Assembly (NCBI GenBank): GCA_937871285.1 | Contig: CALMQS010000097.1 | Coordinates: forward strand, 62,001-126,000 | From: an uncultured Sphingobacteriales bacterium | GTDB lineage: Bacteria > Bacteroidota > Bacteroidia > Chitinophagales > Chitinophagaceae | DNA: 64,000 nt | Reading direction: 5' to 3' | Part shown: positions 1 through 9,010 of the stretch, piece by piece | How the letters are laid out: each line of letters begins with the position of its first letter | Position numbering within the stretch: position 1 is the stretch's first letter | Position numbers and translations under genes: made by a program | The notes under the pieces: model-generated | What the model was told of the DNA's origin: nothing | Databases searched by the model: none | The model's input: the letters and a program-made list of their open reading frames with translations, nothing else

Positions 1-1
1 G

Positions 2-622
2 ATAGTGGAAGCGATCAGCGGCATGCCGCTGAATGAATATGTATACAGGGAGTTCTACCGCAAATTAGGATTAACCACTACCGGTTTTTTACCATTGCAA
101 AAATTCCCGGAGCAGCGCATTCCACCTACCGAACACGAGCAAATATTCCGCAGGCAACTGCTGCGCGGCACCGTGCACGATCCGGGCGCCGCCATGTTTG
201 GCGGAGTGGCCGGCCATGCGGGCCTGTTCAGCGATGCCTACGACCTGGCAGTGATGATGCAGATGCTGCTGGAGGGAGGGAAGTTCAACGGATACTATTT
301 CTTTTCACCCGAAACCATCAAATTGTTTACAGCTTATAGCAGCAAAATAAGCCGGCGGGCGCTGGGCTTTGATAAGCCGGAAAAAGACAATGCCATTAGC
401 AAAGAGCCATATCCATGCAGGTATGCCTCACCGTTAACATTCGGACATACGGGCTATACAGGCACCTGCGTGTGGGTAGATCCGAAGCATAACCTTACTT
501 TTATTTTCCTGAGCAACCGCGTAAACCCTGAAGGCGGAACAAACGTAAAGCTGTACCGGCTGAATACGAGGACCAATATACAGGATGCGATATATAAAGC
601 GGTTACAGAAAACGGGAAGTAG
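2..622 (+). CDS. Serine hydrolase (beta-lactamase family) C-terminal part, 5' truncated
   Basis: This is the 3' end of a gene cut by the window edge; the frame is open to base 2 and ends at a TAG at 620-622. The about 206 visible residues look like the second half of a beta-lactamase/penicillin-binding-protein type serine hydrolase: a GGVAGHAGLFS segment (typical after the active-site region), a 'LAVMMQMLLEGG' helix and a late 'FGHTGYTGT' motif, which matches the conserved HxGxTG box of the class C-like fold. In Bacteroidota such domains often form the C-terminal half of large GH3 N-acetylglucosaminidase/beta-lactamase fusions acting on cell wall, but the N-terminal part is outside the window, so the fusion is only a guess. 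The catalytic Ser-x-x-Lys would also lie upstream. Confidence 0.8.
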   Translation: MVEAISGMPLNEYVYREFYRKLGLTTTGFLPLQKFPEQRIPPTEHEQIFRRQLLRGTVHDPGAAMFGGVAGHAGLFSDAYDLAVMMQMLLEGGKFNGYYFFSPETIKLFTAYSSKISRRALGFDKPEKDNAISKEPYPCRYASPLTFGHTGYTGTCVWVDPKHNLTFIFLSNRVNPEGGTNVKLYRLNTRTNIQDAIYKAVTENGK

Positions 623-759
623 AAAGATTGGAGATTGGTGAATATTGAAATGAAAGAGCATAGGGTTGCCAAACCTGCCTGCCGGGGTAAAGGCAACACA
701 GGTTAAATTTTCACTTCAATTATTTTTGACTTTCAAAGAAAATATACCATCTGTCGGAT

Positions 760-2487
760 TCAGTATTTCCGGTAGCTTTTTTGTCCCGCGTACCTTCTTT
801 TATTAACCGCAGCATATATCAACGCAAACAATATCACCAGCACAACCGGCAACATAATATTAATCGCCTGCCAAAAGGATCGGCTTTCATCCACCTGCTT
901 TTTATCTAACAGCCGGAGGGTATAATCCTTGCCCCTGGTTTCGAGGATCCCCGGGTTGCCCACTAAGTATTCCATACAATTGAGAAAAAATTCTTTATTG
1001 GCATACTGGTAATGGGTAAACGGGTTTTCACCCATTTGCAAGGGTCCCTTTTCCTGCGAAACAAAATTAGTTACCATATCGCCATCCGATATCACGATCA
1101 TTTTATTACTGCTATCGGCAACCGGTTGAAAAGGACTGTTATAAATATCCGTCAAACTGTCTTTTGCACCCGAAGTAATACGGTTCGTAAACAGGGAACT
1201 GAATTTACCTTCAAGCAATACCGCCACAGGCATATGAACGGCTGTAAAGGCTTTCATATCTTCTTCATTTTTCACACTGTTCAGCTCCACCATTGCCGGC
1301 GTGCTTAGTATCCTGGTATTAACTGAAGACGCCAGTAATATGGTTTTATCAATGCCCTCTGCTTTTATGGTGTCAATGGATTGCGGGAACTGCGACAGCA
1401 CATAATCCAGGTTTTTGGAAATGGGATTATCGTTGGGTGATGATAACAAGGGGAAATACACCCAGGGCATCAACTGCAACTGCGGCCGGTTGCCCATTGA
1501 TCCTACAGCAAGCGGAATTTGCGTACAGTTGAGGTCCTGCACCAGGTCGGCATTAATACGCACACCGTATTTAAACAACAGGTCATCAAGGTTCAGCCCT
1601 ATCTCAAACGCTATAAAACTGCCCTGGCTGCGCTGCAGGCTGTCTAAGCTGGCATACAGCTTATCTATCATCCATACTACTTTGCCGCCCCGCATAATAT
1701 ACTGGTCAATTTTCAGCTTCTGCGCTTCACTGAAGCCGGTTTGCGGTTTCACGATCAGCAACGCGTCAAATACATCAGGTATAACCGGCACACTGTCTAC
1801 AGGCAAAATACTGAACCCATAGTCAGGCTTTAATGTTCTCTCTATCAAATCATATACTTCATAGCGCTGCGGTTGTCCGTTACCGGTAAGATAGGCCACC
1901 ACGGGAACCTTATCCCGTCTTATTTTATCAATAGCGCCGGCCAGCTTGTATTCTAATAAAGCTTCTGCATTGTTCAATGAATTGATGCCATCAACGGAAC
2001 TTTGTCCCTGCAGCAGGTCAACAGCCGATACCCTGTCCTGGTATTCAAAAATAACACCGGGGTATACCAATCGCTGTTCCTCCCCTTCCCCCGCTTTCGT
2101 TCGTGCCCGTACGTTAGTTGGGTTAATGCCCATGCTGTGCAGGGAATCTATCAGCTCCGCTTTTAATGTATCGTGCATCCCCTGCCCCGGCTGCCGGAAA
2201 AAGAACTGGATATTACTGCCGCTGATCTCCCTGAACTCCTGCAGCATGTCGCGGGTGCTGCCGGCAAGCTTTTTAAATCCTGCGGGCAGATCGCCATCTA
2301 AAAGCACCGTAACGGTTACCGGCTCATCCAATGACTGCAATAGTTCCCGGGTTGCGGAAGATATCGTGTAGCGTTTCTCCGCGGTAAGATCAAGCCGGGC
2401 ATGCCATTGCGATGCCAGCCAGTTGATCAGCACCAACCCGGCAATAACGAATATCAGGCTATAGGGAGATTGCAACAGTTTTTTCAT
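760..2487 (-). CDS. gldG: GldG, gliding-motility ABC transporter accessory protein
   Basis: 575 residues matching GldG in length and layout. There is an N-terminal membrane segment around residues 9-27, a long periplasmic domain of the DUF4350/ABC-auxiliary type ('VPVVAYLTGNGQP', 'ALLIVKPQTGFSEAQKLKIDQYI' region, 'GGKVVWMIDKL'), and a C-terminal membrane segment near residues 542-562 followed by a short basic tail. GldG works with GldF and the ATPase GldA, an ABC system linked to gliding in Flavobacterium; no gldA is in this window. It lies downstream of gldF on the same strand with a 129-bp gap, so the two are probably co-transcribed. The gap contains a GC-rich palindrome (2538-2558). Confidence 0.93.
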   Translation of the reverse strand: MKKLLQSPYSLIFVIAGLVLINWLASQWHARLDLTAEKRYTISSATRELLQSLDEPVTVTVLLDGDLPAGFKKLAGSTRDMLQEFREISGSNIQFFFRQPGQGMHDTLKAELIDSLHSMGINPTNVRARTKAGEGEEQRLVYPGVIFEYQDRVSAVDLLQGQSSVDGINSLNNAEALLEYKLAGAIDKIRRDKVPVVAYLTGNGQPQRYEVYDLIERTLKPDYGFSILPVDSVPVIPDVFDALLIVKPQTGFSEAQKLKIDQYIMRGGKVVWMIDKLYASLDSLQRSQGSFIAFEIGLNLDDLLFKYGVRINADLVQDLNCTQIPLAVGSMGNRPQLQLMPWVYFPLLSSPNDNPISKNLDYVLSQFPQSIDTIKAEGIDKTILLASSVNTRILSTPAMVELNSVKNEEDMKAFTAVHMPVAVLLEGKFSSLFTNRITSGAKDSLTDIYNSPFQPVADSSNKMIVISDGDMVTNFVSQEKGPLQMGENPFTHYQYANKEFFLNCMEYLVGNPGILETRGKDYTLRLLDKKQVDESRSFWQAINIMLPVVLVILFALIYAAVNKRRYAGQKSYRKY

Positions 2488-2537
2488 CCGTATATTTTTT
2501 GTTTGCCGCTTTCAGCGGCTGATTTCTTTGCCGGATG

Positions 2538-2558
2538 CCTGCCTGGTCGGCAGACAGG
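2538..2558. repeat. Short GC-rich palindrome, REP-like
   Basis: CCTGCCTG at 2538-2545 and CAGACAGG at 2551-2558 form an inverted repeat with one mismatch, between gldF and gldG. A closely related palindrome is at 44661-44679, and half copies are at 674-685 and 60680-60688. Confidence 0.5.
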
Positions 2559-2616
2559 GAACGCCTTTACAGATTATCCTATGTAAAAAAGCTTACGCTG
2601 GCGTTTCATGATACGC

Positions 2617-3336
2617 CTACCGGTTCAGTAATTTTTTTCGTGTAATAAACAAAAACAAAACAATTATGCTCAGGAAATAAATCATATCCCGGCTGTCTAC
2701 AGCGCCGCGGCTGAGGCTGCGGTAATGAAAATCAATCCCTATCATTGCTATAAAATAATCCCAGCCCCCCTGCAGGGATGGAATACCGCTGACAGCCGTA
2801 AATCCACTGTATAAAATAAAGCAGGCAAAGGCGCTCGATAAGAAAGCCACCACGGCATTACTGGTAAAGCTGCTGCAGCAAATGCCGATAGCGGTGAAAG
2901 CGGCAGACAGAAAAAACAGCCCGATATAGGCGCCCGCTATTCCACCGCCATCTATACCACCGGTTGAAAGGCTTTTGATCGTAAGCACATACATGAACGT
3001 TGGCAGCAGGGCTATGGCAACAATAATAAGACTTGCCAGGTATTTCCCCCCAATGATCTGCCACTTGCTGAGCGGGCGGGTTACCAGAATTTCGTAAGTA
3101 CCCGCTTTAAATTCATCGGCAAAGCTGCGCATGGTAATGGCGGGAATAAGCAACAACAGTATCCACGGAGCTATCTCAAAAAAAGTAGCCAGCGTAGCAT
3201 AGCCGTAATCGAACAGGTTGGTATCGGGAAACACAAAAAGGAAAAGACTGCTGAGCAACAAAAAAACAATAATAGCCAGGTACCCGGTTAAACTGCTAAA
3301 AAACTGCCGGAGCTCTTTTTTACAAATTGCAAACAT
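2617..3336 (-). CDS. gldF: GldF, gliding-motility ABC transporter permease
   Basis: 239-residue integral membrane protein with about six hydrophobic segments, an ABC-2 type permease. It begins MFAICKKELRQFFSSLTGYL, the usual GldF opening in which a cytoplasmic helix precedes the first membrane span, and carries 'TMRSFADEFKAGTYEILVTRPLS' after span 2, a signature of this permease family. It is predicted to act with GldG and a GldA ATPase encoded elsewhere. It is the first gene of the gldF-gldG pair. A TAnnTTTG-like box (3368-3375) lies about 30 bp upstream of the ATG. The divergent neighbour at 3500 encodes a T9SS-secreted protein. Confidence 0.93.
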   Translation of the reverse strand: MFAICKKELRQFFSSLTGYLAIIVFLLLSSLFLFVFPDTNLFDYGYATLATFFEIAPWILLLLIPAITMRSFADEFKAGTYEILVTRPLSKWQIIGGKYLASLIIVAIALLPTFMYVLTIKSLSTGGIDGGGIAGAYIGLFFLSAAFTAIGICCSSFTSNAVVAFLSSAFACFILYSGFTAVSGIPSLQGGWDYFIAMIGIDFHYRSLSRGAVDSRDMIYFLSIIVLFLFITRKKLLNR

Positions 3337-3367
3337 GAAATAGTTTATGCTGGATGATGGAAACGCT

Positions 3368-3375
3368 CAAAAATA
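3368..3375 (-). promoter_or_regulatory. Predicted -7 box for gldFG
   Basis: TATTTTTG on the minus strand fits the Bacteroidota TAnnTTTG -7 element. It would place the transcription start about 25 nt before the gldF ATG. A TTG upstream is closer (14 bp) than the usual spacing, so the -33 element is doubtful. Confidence 0.45.
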
Positions 3376-3499
3376 CAATTGTGTATTGACAAGCCTAAAA
3401 TTATTGATATGTATTCAAAAAAATTATTAACTTTCTAACGCTAATCTTAAAATTCAATTCCTGTGCGTAGCTAATCTATCACGTAAAAAAGGAATACAA

Positions 3500-5626
3500 A
3501 TGAAAAAACACCTGCTCACCTGCATCTTTGCAGCACCATTGCTATTGTTTGCACAGCAAACTTACACCTGGAACACAGCTTCCGGTTCCTGGACCGACCC
3601 GCTCAACTGGACGCCAGCACGAAGTACTCCCGCAGTAAATGATGTGCTTGAATTTTCTGCGAATGCCACCGTTACGGATATGCCCGCAACGGAAAGTATT
3701 GGCAAACTACGGCTGCATAATAATGCCGTAGTAAATCTTAGTACCACAGTTGCAAGCATTATTACCATTGGCCATTCAACGGTAGCCGCTCCACATTTTG
3801 CAGTGGAAGCCGGCGCTGCATTAAGTGTAACCGGAAATAATGCGGTTGCATTGAATATGGCAGCGGATTATTCGGGGCAAGTATGGGGCAGCATAGATTT
3901 TTACGACGGAGCACACCGGTTAACAGCGGGTTCTGTCGCATCACTCTTGTTTAAAAACGGGGCAATCTTTACTGCTAACACCGGGTTTGACGGCAACGCT
4001 TTTGGAACAACGAGTTTAAATTCGGTGGTGTTTGAAGGCGGATCACAATATATTAATAAAGCCGGAGGCAATCCTTTTGGAGCCACTGCGCCAAACGCGG
4101 TTACCATTTTTAATGCAGCCAGCATTTATAAATACCAGAGAAATGGCGTGGGCTCATCGCTTGCAGGCAGAACTTTTGGCCATTTGTATATTGATGGAAA
4201 CCTGAATTTCAGCGGAATCGGGTCTTCAAGAGATTGCATTATTCAAAACGATTTAAGACTGCTCTCTGGGTTTTTCTCATTTAAGCCCAATACAAACGGC
4301 TCTCATACCGGCAACTTTAATATTTATGGCAATATTATATGTGAAGGCGCTGCCTATATTGATATAGGAAGCGATAATATGCCCGGTGCGGTACAATTGT
4401 TGGGTACCAGTCAAACCATCGGCTCAGGTGGAGGCACAGGCGCCATTACCATTAAAAACCTTACCATTAATAATAGTTCTGCCCAATTAGATCGTGATGC
4501 AGCCGTAACCGGTATATTGAATATGCAACATGGCATCATACAAACATCCGCATCCGCACTGTTAACCCTTGGCCCCACAGCCGGCCTTCAAACCTGTATG
4601 CACGATTACCATCATTTGTCCTATACAAATATGGGTTGCGACAATGCCTATGTAGAAGGCCCCCTTCAAAAGTTAGGCTTAAGCAATGCCGGTTTTGCTT
4701 TCCCGGTTGGATCAGATGGCAAGCTAAGACCGGTACTGCTGCATAATGCCACCGGCGATTTTACCGCGGTATATAAAAGAAGCGATCCTTATCTTGACAT
4801 GGGCGCCGCTATGGGAGCGGGCATTCATCATGTTAGTCATATTGAATACTGGAACATTTCAGGAACGGGTAGCGCAAGTGTGGAACTCACCTTTTACGAT
4901 CCTAACAGCGGTGGCGTAACCGATATGAACGCGCTGCGGGTAGCCCGTTATACCGGCGTTCAATGGGCAGATATGCATACCAGTGGATCTGCAGGAACAC
5001 CCGGATCCAATGGTTCAATAACCAGCGGTGCAATAAACGAATTCGGCAGCTTTACCCTTGCCGGTTCAACCGCTTACCCCAACAATCCGCTGCCCATACT
5101 GTTAACGGAATGGAAAGCATACCCCAACAGGAATAGCATAGTGCTGCAATGGACAACGCCGGGTGAAACCCATTCAAAAGGATATGTTGTTGAAAAAAGT
5201 GCCGATGGAATACGGTTTGAACCCATTTCTTCATTCATTTCCGCTACTAACATTTATCCTTTTAACTATCAACTGACTGATAAAGAGCCTTTCTACGGCA
5301 ATAATTACTACCGCTTGAGGATCATTAATACCGATGGGGACGTTTCTTATTCACAAACAATAACTGTTATTTTGCCGGATTCAACTGCTTTTATAGTATA
5401 TCCTAACCCCGCCCGGGAAAAAATATTTATAAAAATACCTGCTTCAAGCAGCATTTCCACATTAGCAGTTGTCAATATAGGCGGTTCAGTTGTAAAATGG
5501 ATAAATACCAGAAACCTTACAATTGTTAGTGTGGACATTTTGAACTTATCGCCGGGGTTGTATTATATTAAGAACATACACGGGCAATCTTCATTGGTTG
5601 TTCCTTTTATCAAGTATAATCAATAA
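3500..5626 (+). CDS. Secreted protein with type IX sorting domain
   Basis: 708 residues. An N-terminal signal peptide (about residues 1-19, MKKHLLTCIF..LLLFAQ) is followed by a long low-complexity, Gly/Asn/Thr-rich region typical of beta-helix or adhesin-like cargo ('TYTWNTASGSWTDPLNWTP' start). A fibronectin-like module around residues 540-620 contains 'NNYYRLRIINTDGDVSYS', a motif that often precedes sorting tails. The last about 75 residues form a Por/T9SS type A sorting domain ('FIVYPNPAREKIFIKI', 'LNLSPGLYYIKN'). It is predicted to be exported by Sec and then moved across the outer membrane by the T9SS whose core genes lie at 17.5-22.5 kb. The substrate or function of the mature protein is not apparent. 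A strong terminator follows at 5653. Confidence 0.85.
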   Translation: MKKHLLTCIFAAPLLLFAQQTYTWNTASGSWTDPLNWTPARSTPAVNDVLEFSANATVTDMPATESIGKLRLHNNAVVNLSTTVASIITIGHSTVAAPHFAVEAGAALSVTGNNAVALNMAADYSGQVWGSIDFYDGAHRLTAGSVASLLFKNGAIFTANTGFDGNAFGTTSLNSVVFEGGSQYINKAGGNPFGATAPNAVTIFNAASIYKYQRNGVGSSLAGRTFGHLYIDGNLNFSGIGSSRDCIIQNDLRLLSGFFSFKPNTNGSHTGNFNIYGNIICEGAAYIDIGSDNMPGAVQLLGTSQTIGSGGGTGAITIKNLTINNSSAQLDRDAAVTGILNMQHGIIQTSASALLTLGPTAGLQTCMHDYHHLSYTNMGCDNAYVEGPLQKLGLSNAGFAFPVGSDGKLRPVLLHNATGDFTAVYKRSDPYLDMGAAMGAGIHHVSHIEYWNISGTGSASVELTFYDPNSGGVTDMNALRVARYTGVQWADMHTSGSAGTPGSNGSITSGAINEFGSFTLAGSTAYPNNPLPILLTEWKAYPNRNSIVLQWTTPGETHSKGYVVEKSADGIRFEPISSFISATNIYPFNYQLTDKEPFYGNNYYRLRIINTDGDVSYSQTITVILPDSTAFIVYPNPAREKIFIKIPASSSISTLAVVNIGGSVVKWINTRNLTIVSVDILNLSPGLYYIKNIHGQSSLVVPFIKYNQ

Positions 5627-5652
5627 TAGCCCCAAAACCAACTGCAAAAAAG

Positions 5653-5676
5653 GCCTCCTTACAGGAGGCTTTTTTT
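5653..5676 (+). terminator. Rho-independent terminator after the T9SS cargo gene
   Basis: GCCTCC-TTACA-GGAGGC stem-loop followed by seven T residues, with an A-run on its 5' side that would let it work in both directions. Its position shows that the kdgK gene must start downstream of it. Confidence 0.85.
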
Positions 5677-5719
5677 ATTGTCCGGCAAATCTTCGGCGTC
5701 TCCTTTCGCCGATTTGCCT

Positions 5720-5727
5720 TATTTTCG
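5720..5727 (+). promoter_or_regulatory. Possible -7 box for the hexuronate operon
   Basis: TATTTTCG, one mismatch from TAnnTTTG, 17 nt before the chosen kdgK start and just after the terminator at 5653-5676. No clear -33 element. Confidence 0.3.
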
Positions 5728-5744
5728 GCTCACAGATGCCGGTT

Positions 5745-6752
5745 ATGAATAAAAAGATTGCTTTATTTGGTGAATACTTACTCCGACTTACTCCACCGCA
5801 GCAGCAAAAATTAGTTCAGGCCCAAACGCTCGAAATGCATTGGGCGGGTTCCGAAGCCAATATCGCGGTTTCCTTAGCTATTTTGGGAAGCCCATCGCTA
5901 TATATTACGGCTTTGCCGGATAATGAACTGGCCAGAGCCGGGCTTTCCCAGTTATATAAATATGGTGTTCAAACCCATATTATGCGTACTGCAGATGGCC
6001 GCACAGGAACTTATTATTATGAAAGCGGGCAGGGCGCAAGACCGGGAAGAGTAATTTACGACCGGGAACATTCTGCTTTCAGTTACCTCAAACCCGGGCA
6101 GCTTAACTGGAACCCGATATTTGAAACGGCAGACTGGTTTCACTGGAGCGGCATTACCCCCGCGCTGAACCAGCAACTTGCCGATACCTGCAGGGAAGCA
6201 TTGCAGGCTGCACAACAAAACAAGCTGATCATTTCCGCAGACTTTAACTATCGCAGCACCCTTTGGAAATATGGCAAACATTGCAGCCAGGTAATGCCCG
6301 AACTGCTACAGTATTGCGATGTGCTGCTGGCGGATGTTGATACTGCCAAGCTGTACTTTGGCATTGAACCCGATGCCGCCCATCTTGTTGAAAGTACTTT
6401 TACGCTTTTAAAAAAGGCTTTACCCAATGTAAAACACATTGCCATGACCATGCGCAAGCAGGAAAGCGCCAGCTCGAACCAATATACCGGCTACTTATGG
6501 AATGAAGGGAAAATATACACTTCGCAAGCTTACCATATGCAGCACATTGCTGAACGTATTGGGGCCGGGGATGCTTTTATGGCCGGGCTTATTCATGCAC
6601 TTAAAACAAAAAGCAGCCTAAACGAAGCTATCGAATTTGCTACCGCCTGTGGTGTAATTAAACATGCCATTACCGGCGATTTTAATACAGCCACGAAACA
6701 GGAAATTGATACGGTGATACAGCAAAGCGGAAGTGGAAGAATTATCAGATAA
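5745..6752 (+). CDS. kdgK: 2-keto-3-deoxygluconate kinase (PfkB family)
   Basis: About 335 residues of a PfkB/ribokinase-family sugar kinase. It opens MNKKIALFGEYLLRLTPP, has the substrate region 'MHWAGSEANIAVSLAILG' and ends with PfkB signature 2, 'AERIGAGDAFMAGLIHAL', whose GAGD aspartate is the catalytic base. With the adjacent KDPG aldolase it should convert KDG to KDPG and then to pyruvate plus glyceraldehyde 3-phosphate. The frame stays open back to 5598, but that stretch contains the upstream terminator, so I start at ATG 5745 (ATG 5736 is the alternative). It is the first gene of a four-gene hexuronate operon. Confidence 0.88.
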   Translation: MNKKIALFGEYLLRLTPPQQQKLVQAQTLEMHWAGSEANIAVSLAILGSPSLYITALPDNELARAGLSQLYKYGVQTHIMRTADGRTGTYYYESGQGARPGRVIYDREHSAFSYLKPGQLNWNPIFETADWFHWSGITPALNQQLADTCREALQAAQQNKLIISADFNYRSTLWKYGKHCSQVMPELLQYCDVLLADVDTAKLYFGIEPDAAHLVESTFTLLKKALPNVKHIAMTMRKQESASSNQYTGYLWNEGKIYTSQAYHMQHIAERIGAGDAFMAGLIHALKTKSSLNEAIEFATACGVIKHAITGDFNTATKQEIDTVIQQSGSGRIIR

Positions 6753-6785
6753 GTAGTTTGTAGTTTAAAGTTTATTGTTTGTCCA

Positions 6786-6842
6786 TTGTACCCTATACCT
6801 TATGCCTTACACCCTATATCCTATACCCTAACCCTATGCCTT
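6786..6842. repeat. Degenerate CCCTATACC word repeat between kdgK and eda
   Basis: About six imperfect copies of a CCCTATACC/CCTTATGCC word fill the 112-bp gap within the hexuronate operon. They follow a separate GTAGTTTGTAGTTTAAAGTT stretch at 6754-6773. It is non-coding and resembles the other intergenic word repeats in this window. Confidence 0.5.
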
Positions 6843-6864
6843 TCACCACCCAAATTAAATAATT

Positions 6865-7527
6865 ATGAATCCACAGCAAATAGCATCATTGGTACAACAA
6901 ACAGGATTTGTTCCCTTATTTACGCATACCGATATAAGCATATGCCGCAATGTGCTCAAAGCTTCTTACGATGCAGGCGTTCGCTTATTTGAATTCACCA
7001 ACCGCAATGCCAACTCATTTGATATCTTTATTGAGCTGCGCAAATATTGCAGCGAGCAGTTGCCGGGAATGGTGCTGGGTATTGGTACCATAAAAAACGC
7101 ACAGCAGGCCAATCAATTTATCCGTGCGGGCGCCGACTTCCTGATTTCTCCATTGATACTTGAAGAAATACAACAGGTTGCCGCAGCGCATAAAAAATTA
7201 TGGATACCGGGCTGCGCCACAGCTTCAGAGATCGGACTGGCCGAATACTGGGGAATAGATACCGTGAAAATATTTCCGGCCCGGCAATTGGGCGGCCCGG
7301 CTTTTATTAAAGCGGTAAAAGCCGTTTTTCCTGCCATGCGGTTTATGGCCACAGGCGGCGTTGAACCCACCGCGGAAGATATCGGTAACTGGTTTAAAGG
7401 CGGTGTTGCCGCTGTGGGTATCGGATCGCAGCTTTTCCCGGCAGAATGGCTGGCAAATGGCGAATATGCACTGGTAACCGGCCATATCAAAAAGATCATG
7501 CAATATATTGAAAAGGGAAAAACATAA
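6865..7527 (+). CDS. eda: KDPG/KHG aldolase
   Basis: 220 residues, the normal length for bifunctional 4-hydroxy-2-oxoglutarate / 2-dehydro-3-deoxyphosphogluconate aldolase, a class I TIM barrel. Visible motifs are 'LFEFTNRNA' with the catalytic Glu, 'GADFLISP', 'WIPGCATASEIGLA', the Schiff-base lysine in 'DTVKIFPARQLGG' and the phosphate-binding 'FMATGGVEPT'. It cleaves KDPG made by the preceding kinase to pyruvate and glyceraldehyde 3-phosphate. It lies 112 bp downstream of kdgK and 64 bp upstream of uxaC, consistent with one operon. Confidence 0.92.
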   Translation: MNPQQIASLVQQTGFVPLFTHTDISICRNVLKASYDAGVRLFEFTNRNANSFDIFIELRKYCSEQLPGMVLGIGTIKNAQQANQFIRAGADFLISPLILEEIQQVAAAHKKLWIPGCATASEIGLAEYWGIDTVKIFPARQLGGPAFIKAVKAVFPAMRFMATGGVEPTAEDIGNWFKGGVAAVGIGSQLFPAEWLANGEYALVTGHIKKIMQYIEKGKT

Positions 7528-7591
7528 ATCCACGGTTAACCACTGAAAATACAATACCCGTCCATTTTTGCATCTGTTTTAATACGCCATT

Positions 7592-8986
7592 ATGAAGCCT
7601 TTTCTTAACGAAGATTTTTTGCTGCAAAGCGCCACGTCACAGCAACTCTATCATGAGTATGCCGCAACAATGCCCATCATTGATTATCACAATCATTTGC
7701 CGCCTGATGAAATAGCAACCAACAAGCAGTTTAAAAACATTACCGAAATATGGCTAAAAGGCGACCATTATAAGTGGCGTGCCATGCGCAGCAACGGCAT
7801 TGATGAAAATAACATTACCGGTAACGCCGATGATTATACCAAGTTTAAAGTATGGGCCGCAACAGTGCCTTATACCATGCGCAACCCGCTGTATCACTGG
7901 ACGCATCTTGAATTGCGCAATCCTTTCGGCATCACCGCATTATTAAATGAATCATCTGCGGAGCAGATATATAACCATTGCAATGAAAAGCTGGCAACAT
8001 TGCCGGTTCATGCGCTGCTTAACTATTTTTCCGTTGAAGCCCTTTGTACCACGGACGACCCCTGCGATGACCTGCGCTACCACCTCCAAATAAAGCAAAG
8101 CGGGCTGAAGGTTAAAGTGCTGCCTGCGTTCCGGCCGGATAAAGCCATGGCCGTGGAAGATCCGGTAACATACAATAGCTATATTGACAGATTAGGTATT
8201 TCTGCAAACATTACGATCGGCAGTTACCGGCAGTTGCTGGATGCATTAAAAAAACGTCACAACTTTTTTCATGATGCCGGCTGCCGCATTTCGGATCATG
8301 GACTGGAAACCATGTATGCGGATGATTTTACCCTTGCGCAATTAGAGGAAAGTTTTAGCAGGATAAGAAGTGGCAAAACACCCGGAACAGATGAAGTGCA
8401 CCGTTTCAAATCGGCCACCCTCCATTTTATATGCCAGTGGAATGCAGAAAAACAATGGACGCAACAGTTTCATATCGGCGCTTTGCGCAATAACAACACC
8501 AGGCTATTGCAACGCCTGGGAGCAGATGCAGGTGTGGATTCCATAGGCGACTGGAGCATTGCTCAACCCATGTCGGCCTTTTTTAACCGGTTAGATAAAG
8601 AAAACAAGCTGGCTAAAACCATCATCTATAATAATAATCCTGCTCACAACGCCATATACGCCACAATGATCGGTAACTTCCAGGATGGCATAACGCCGGG
8701 TAAAATACAATTTGGGTCGGGCTGGTGGTTCCTTGATCAGAAAGACGGGATGGAAGAACAAATGAACGTGCTGAGCAATATGGGTTTGTTAAGCCGGTTT
8801 ATAGGCATGACAACAGATTCACGCAGTTTTCTTTCGTGGCCGCGCCACGAATATTTCCGCCGCATTCTTTGCAACCTTATAGGTAATGATGTAGAGAACG
8901 GGCTGCTGCCCCATGATATAGCATGGCTGGGGAAAATGGTACAAAACATTTCTTATTACAACGCAAAGCAATATTTTAATTTATAG
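7592..8986 (+). CDS. uxaC: Glucuronate/galacturonate isomerase
   Basis: 464 residues, full length for uronate isomerase, an amidohydrolase-superfamily enzyme. The metal-binding 'DYHNHLPPDE' (His33, His35) is near the N-terminus. 'ISDHGLETMYADDF' in the middle and 'GSGWWFLDQKDGMEEQM' and 'TDSRSFLSWPRHEYFRRIL' in the C-terminal part are all family signatures. It converts D-glucuronate to fructuronate and D-galacturonate to tagaturonate in the cytoplasm. It is followed 24 bp later by the hexuronate transporter gene. The reductase and dehydratase needed between this step and KDG are not in this operon; an altronate dehydratase is encoded at 31.5-33.2 kb. Confidence 0.95.
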   Translation: MKPFLNEDFLLQSATSQQLYHEYAATMPIIDYHNHLPPDEIATNKQFKNITEIWLKGDHYKWRAMRSNGIDENNITGNADDYTKFKVWAATVPYTMRNPLYHWTHLELRNPFGITALLNESSAEQIYNHCNEKLATLPVHALLNYFSVEALCTTDDPCDDLRYHLQIKQSGLKVKVLPAFRPDKAMAVEDPVTYNSYIDRLGISANITIGSYRQLLDALKKRHNFFHDAGCRISDHGLETMYADDFTLAQLEESFSRIRSGKTPGTDEVHRFKSATLHFICQWNAEKQWTQQFHIGALRNNNTRLLQRLGADAGVDSIGDWSIAQPMSAFFNRLDKENKLAKTIIYNNNPAHNAIYATMIGNFQDGITPGKIQFGSGWWFLDQKDGMEEQMNVLSNMGLLSRFIGMTTDSRSFLSWPRHEYFRRILCNLIGNDVENGLLPHDIAWLGKMVQNISYYNAKQYFNL

Positions 8987-9010
8987 CATAACGATCGCAA
9001 AACCATATAC

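Noticed and set aside
5598..5744. Longer KdgK start upstream of 5745
   Set aside because: The longer frame runs through a clear transcription terminator and overlaps the previous gene.
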